Positions 63,356-64,000 of a stretch of 64,000 bases of DNA are shown here, piece after piece. Position numbers and translations under genes: made by a program. Under the pieces are notes generated by a model that was not told where the DNA came from, did no database searches, and saw only the letters and a program-made list of their open reading frames with translations. Within the stretch, counting starts at the first letter, position 1. The number at the start of each line of letters is the position of its first letter. The stretch is from contig QNGA01000001.1 in assembly GCA_003298465.1 (NCBI GenBank), positions 372,001-436,000 of the forward strand, written 5' to 3'. The stretch is from a halophilic archaeon (GTDB taxonomy: Archaea; Halobacteriota; Halobacteria; Halobacteriales; Haladaptataceae).

Positions 63356-64000
63356 ATGGGACGCGATAGCACGGGTGACGCGTGGTCGAAGCGGCAGTTC
63401 GTCAAGGCGATGGGTGCCGCCGGCGCGACCGGAGCGCTCGCAGGGTGCATCGGCGGACTCGGCCAGAGCGGTGACAGCGAGGGAGACGGCGACGGCGGGT
63501 CCGCGAGTCTCACGCTGTCCGGCTGGGCGGCGAACAACGAGGAGTCGAAGCTGGTGAAGAGCCTCGTCTCGGAGTTCGAGAAGAACCACCAGAACATCGC
63601 GGTCGACTACAACGCCATCCAGGCCAAGTACAAGCAGAAACTCAAGACCCAGCTCGGGGCCGGGAACGCCCCCGACGTCTTCTACGTCGACGCCAAGTAC
63701 TTCGGGTCGTTCGCCTCCTCGGGCGTCCTGTTGAACCTCGACCAGTACGCCGACGGCTCGAAGTTCAATCCGGACAACTTCTTCGAGCCGCTGCTCGACG
63801 CGTTCCGGTTCGAGGGCAAGCTGTACGGCGTGCCGAAGGACTTCTCGACGCTACAGCTCGTCTGGAACGAGAAGCTGTTCGAGCAGGCGGGCGTCTCGAA
63901 GGCGCCGAAGAACTGGTCGGAGTTCCGGAGTACCCTGCAGACGGTGAAGGAGAAGACGGACGTCGAGTACCCGCTCGCGGGGATGCCGACGGCGCGGGCG
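63356..64000 (+). CDS. Sugar ABC transporter substrate-binding lipoprotein (partial, runs off right edge)
   Basis: The first 215 codons of a CUT1-type solute-binding protein. The lipoprotein signal SKRQFVKAMGAAGATGALAGC has Lys-Arg where Tat signals have two arginines; Cys32 in LAGC would be lipidated. A Gly/Asp linker and then LTLSGWAANNEESKLVKSLV, GNAPDVFYVDAKYF and FEGKLYGVPKDFSTLQLVW are typical of sugar-binding proteins. The permease and ATPase genes presumably follow beyond 64000. Start 63356 or 63344. Confidence 0.85.
   Translation, partial: MGRDSTGDAWSKRQFVKAMGAAGATGALAGCIGGLGQSGDSEGDGDGGSASLTLSGWAANNEESKLVKSLVSEFEKNHQNIAVDYNAIQAKYKQKLKTQLGAGNAPDVFYVDAKYFGSFASSGVLLNLDQYADGSKFNPDNFFEPLLDAFRFEGKLYGVPKDFSTLQLVWNEKLFEQAGVSKAPKNWSEFRSTLQTVKEKTDVEYPLAGMPTARA

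Overview
The window is about two thirds G+C and carries dense short operons on both strands. It encodes acidic, Asp/Glu-rich proteins, aIF2-gamma, aIF5A, aIF6, RNA polymerase Rpo7/Spt4, eukaryote-type ribosomal proteins, RfcC, Hjc and many small families known only from haloarchaea. TATA boxes sit about 26 bases before leaderless start codons. Together these place it in the chromosome of an extremely halophilic archaeon (class Halobacteria). The genus cannot be fixed from sequence alone. The layout is that of a core chromosome: I see no CRISPR array, transposase, prophage or complete tRNA/rRNA gene.

Region by region: 1-4422 is the conserved information-processing cluster on the minus strand (aIF2-gamma, PIN protein, Rpo7, Spt4, GTP-dependent dephospho-CoA kinase, S24e, S27ae), interrupted by a haloarchaeal DUF gene. 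4571-9700 holds a winged-helix/zinc-ribbon regulator, a cysteine-rich nuclease-like protein, thyA-folA and the RNA 2',3'-cyclic phosphodiesterase. 9754-10854 is L39e-L31e-aIF6. 10903-17175 has the tRNA G10 methyltransferase, RfcC, a large threonine-repeat surface protein, RNase Z and a membrane protein. 17295-25000 has a secreted nucleotidase-like protein, Pgi, PdxT, Sec61-beta, a thioredoxin, a PAP2 phosphatase, a YihY-type protein and a cupin. 25063-28945 has an orphan E1-alpha, a RAM/TrkA/RAM potassium-channel regulatory set and a HalOD1-type sensor-like protein. 28946-31883 has a possible structured RNA, aIF5A-agmatinase, type-4 uracil-DNA glycosylase and a Tp34-like iron protein. 31982-38958 has NAD-dependent ligase, an ABC-2 exporter and UvrC. 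39046-45941 has a secreted lysine-tailed protein, MTA/SAH deaminase, HisG, a PHP phosphoesterase, a Tat lipoprotein, a zinc-type ferredoxin and a cupin/zinc-ribbon fusion. 46037-57925 has TauE and NRAMP-like transporters, an unusual symmetric inverted repeat resembling origin recognition boxes, UspA, a class V aminotransferase, AIM24, YkgJ, DUF5784, a formate/nitrite-type channel, Hjc, an MFS carrier and a GlpA-like oxidoreductase. 58035-64000 has threonine synthase, a PGRP-type amidase, CapA, and a glycogen-debranching enzyme divergent from a sugar ABC substrate-binding lipoprotein, with a palindromic operator between them.

Genes that probably work together: translation and transcription core genes; thyA-folA for dTMP; aIF5A with agmatinase (polyamine supply for hypusine); UDG, LigA, UvrC and Hjc in DNA repair, scattered rather than in one operon; TrkA with two single-domain RAM proteins; and the debranching enzyme with the sugar importer at the right edge.

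The items most worth a second look are the centred inverted pair of ORB-like sites (48442-48590), the GNRA-hairpin-rich region before aIF5A (29091-29463), the probable PD-(D/E)XK folds in DUF5787 and DUF5784, the NRAMP relative without the canonical metal site, and the dyad operator at 63291-63308. Family assignments come from reading motifs and from memory of family features; no database search was run.
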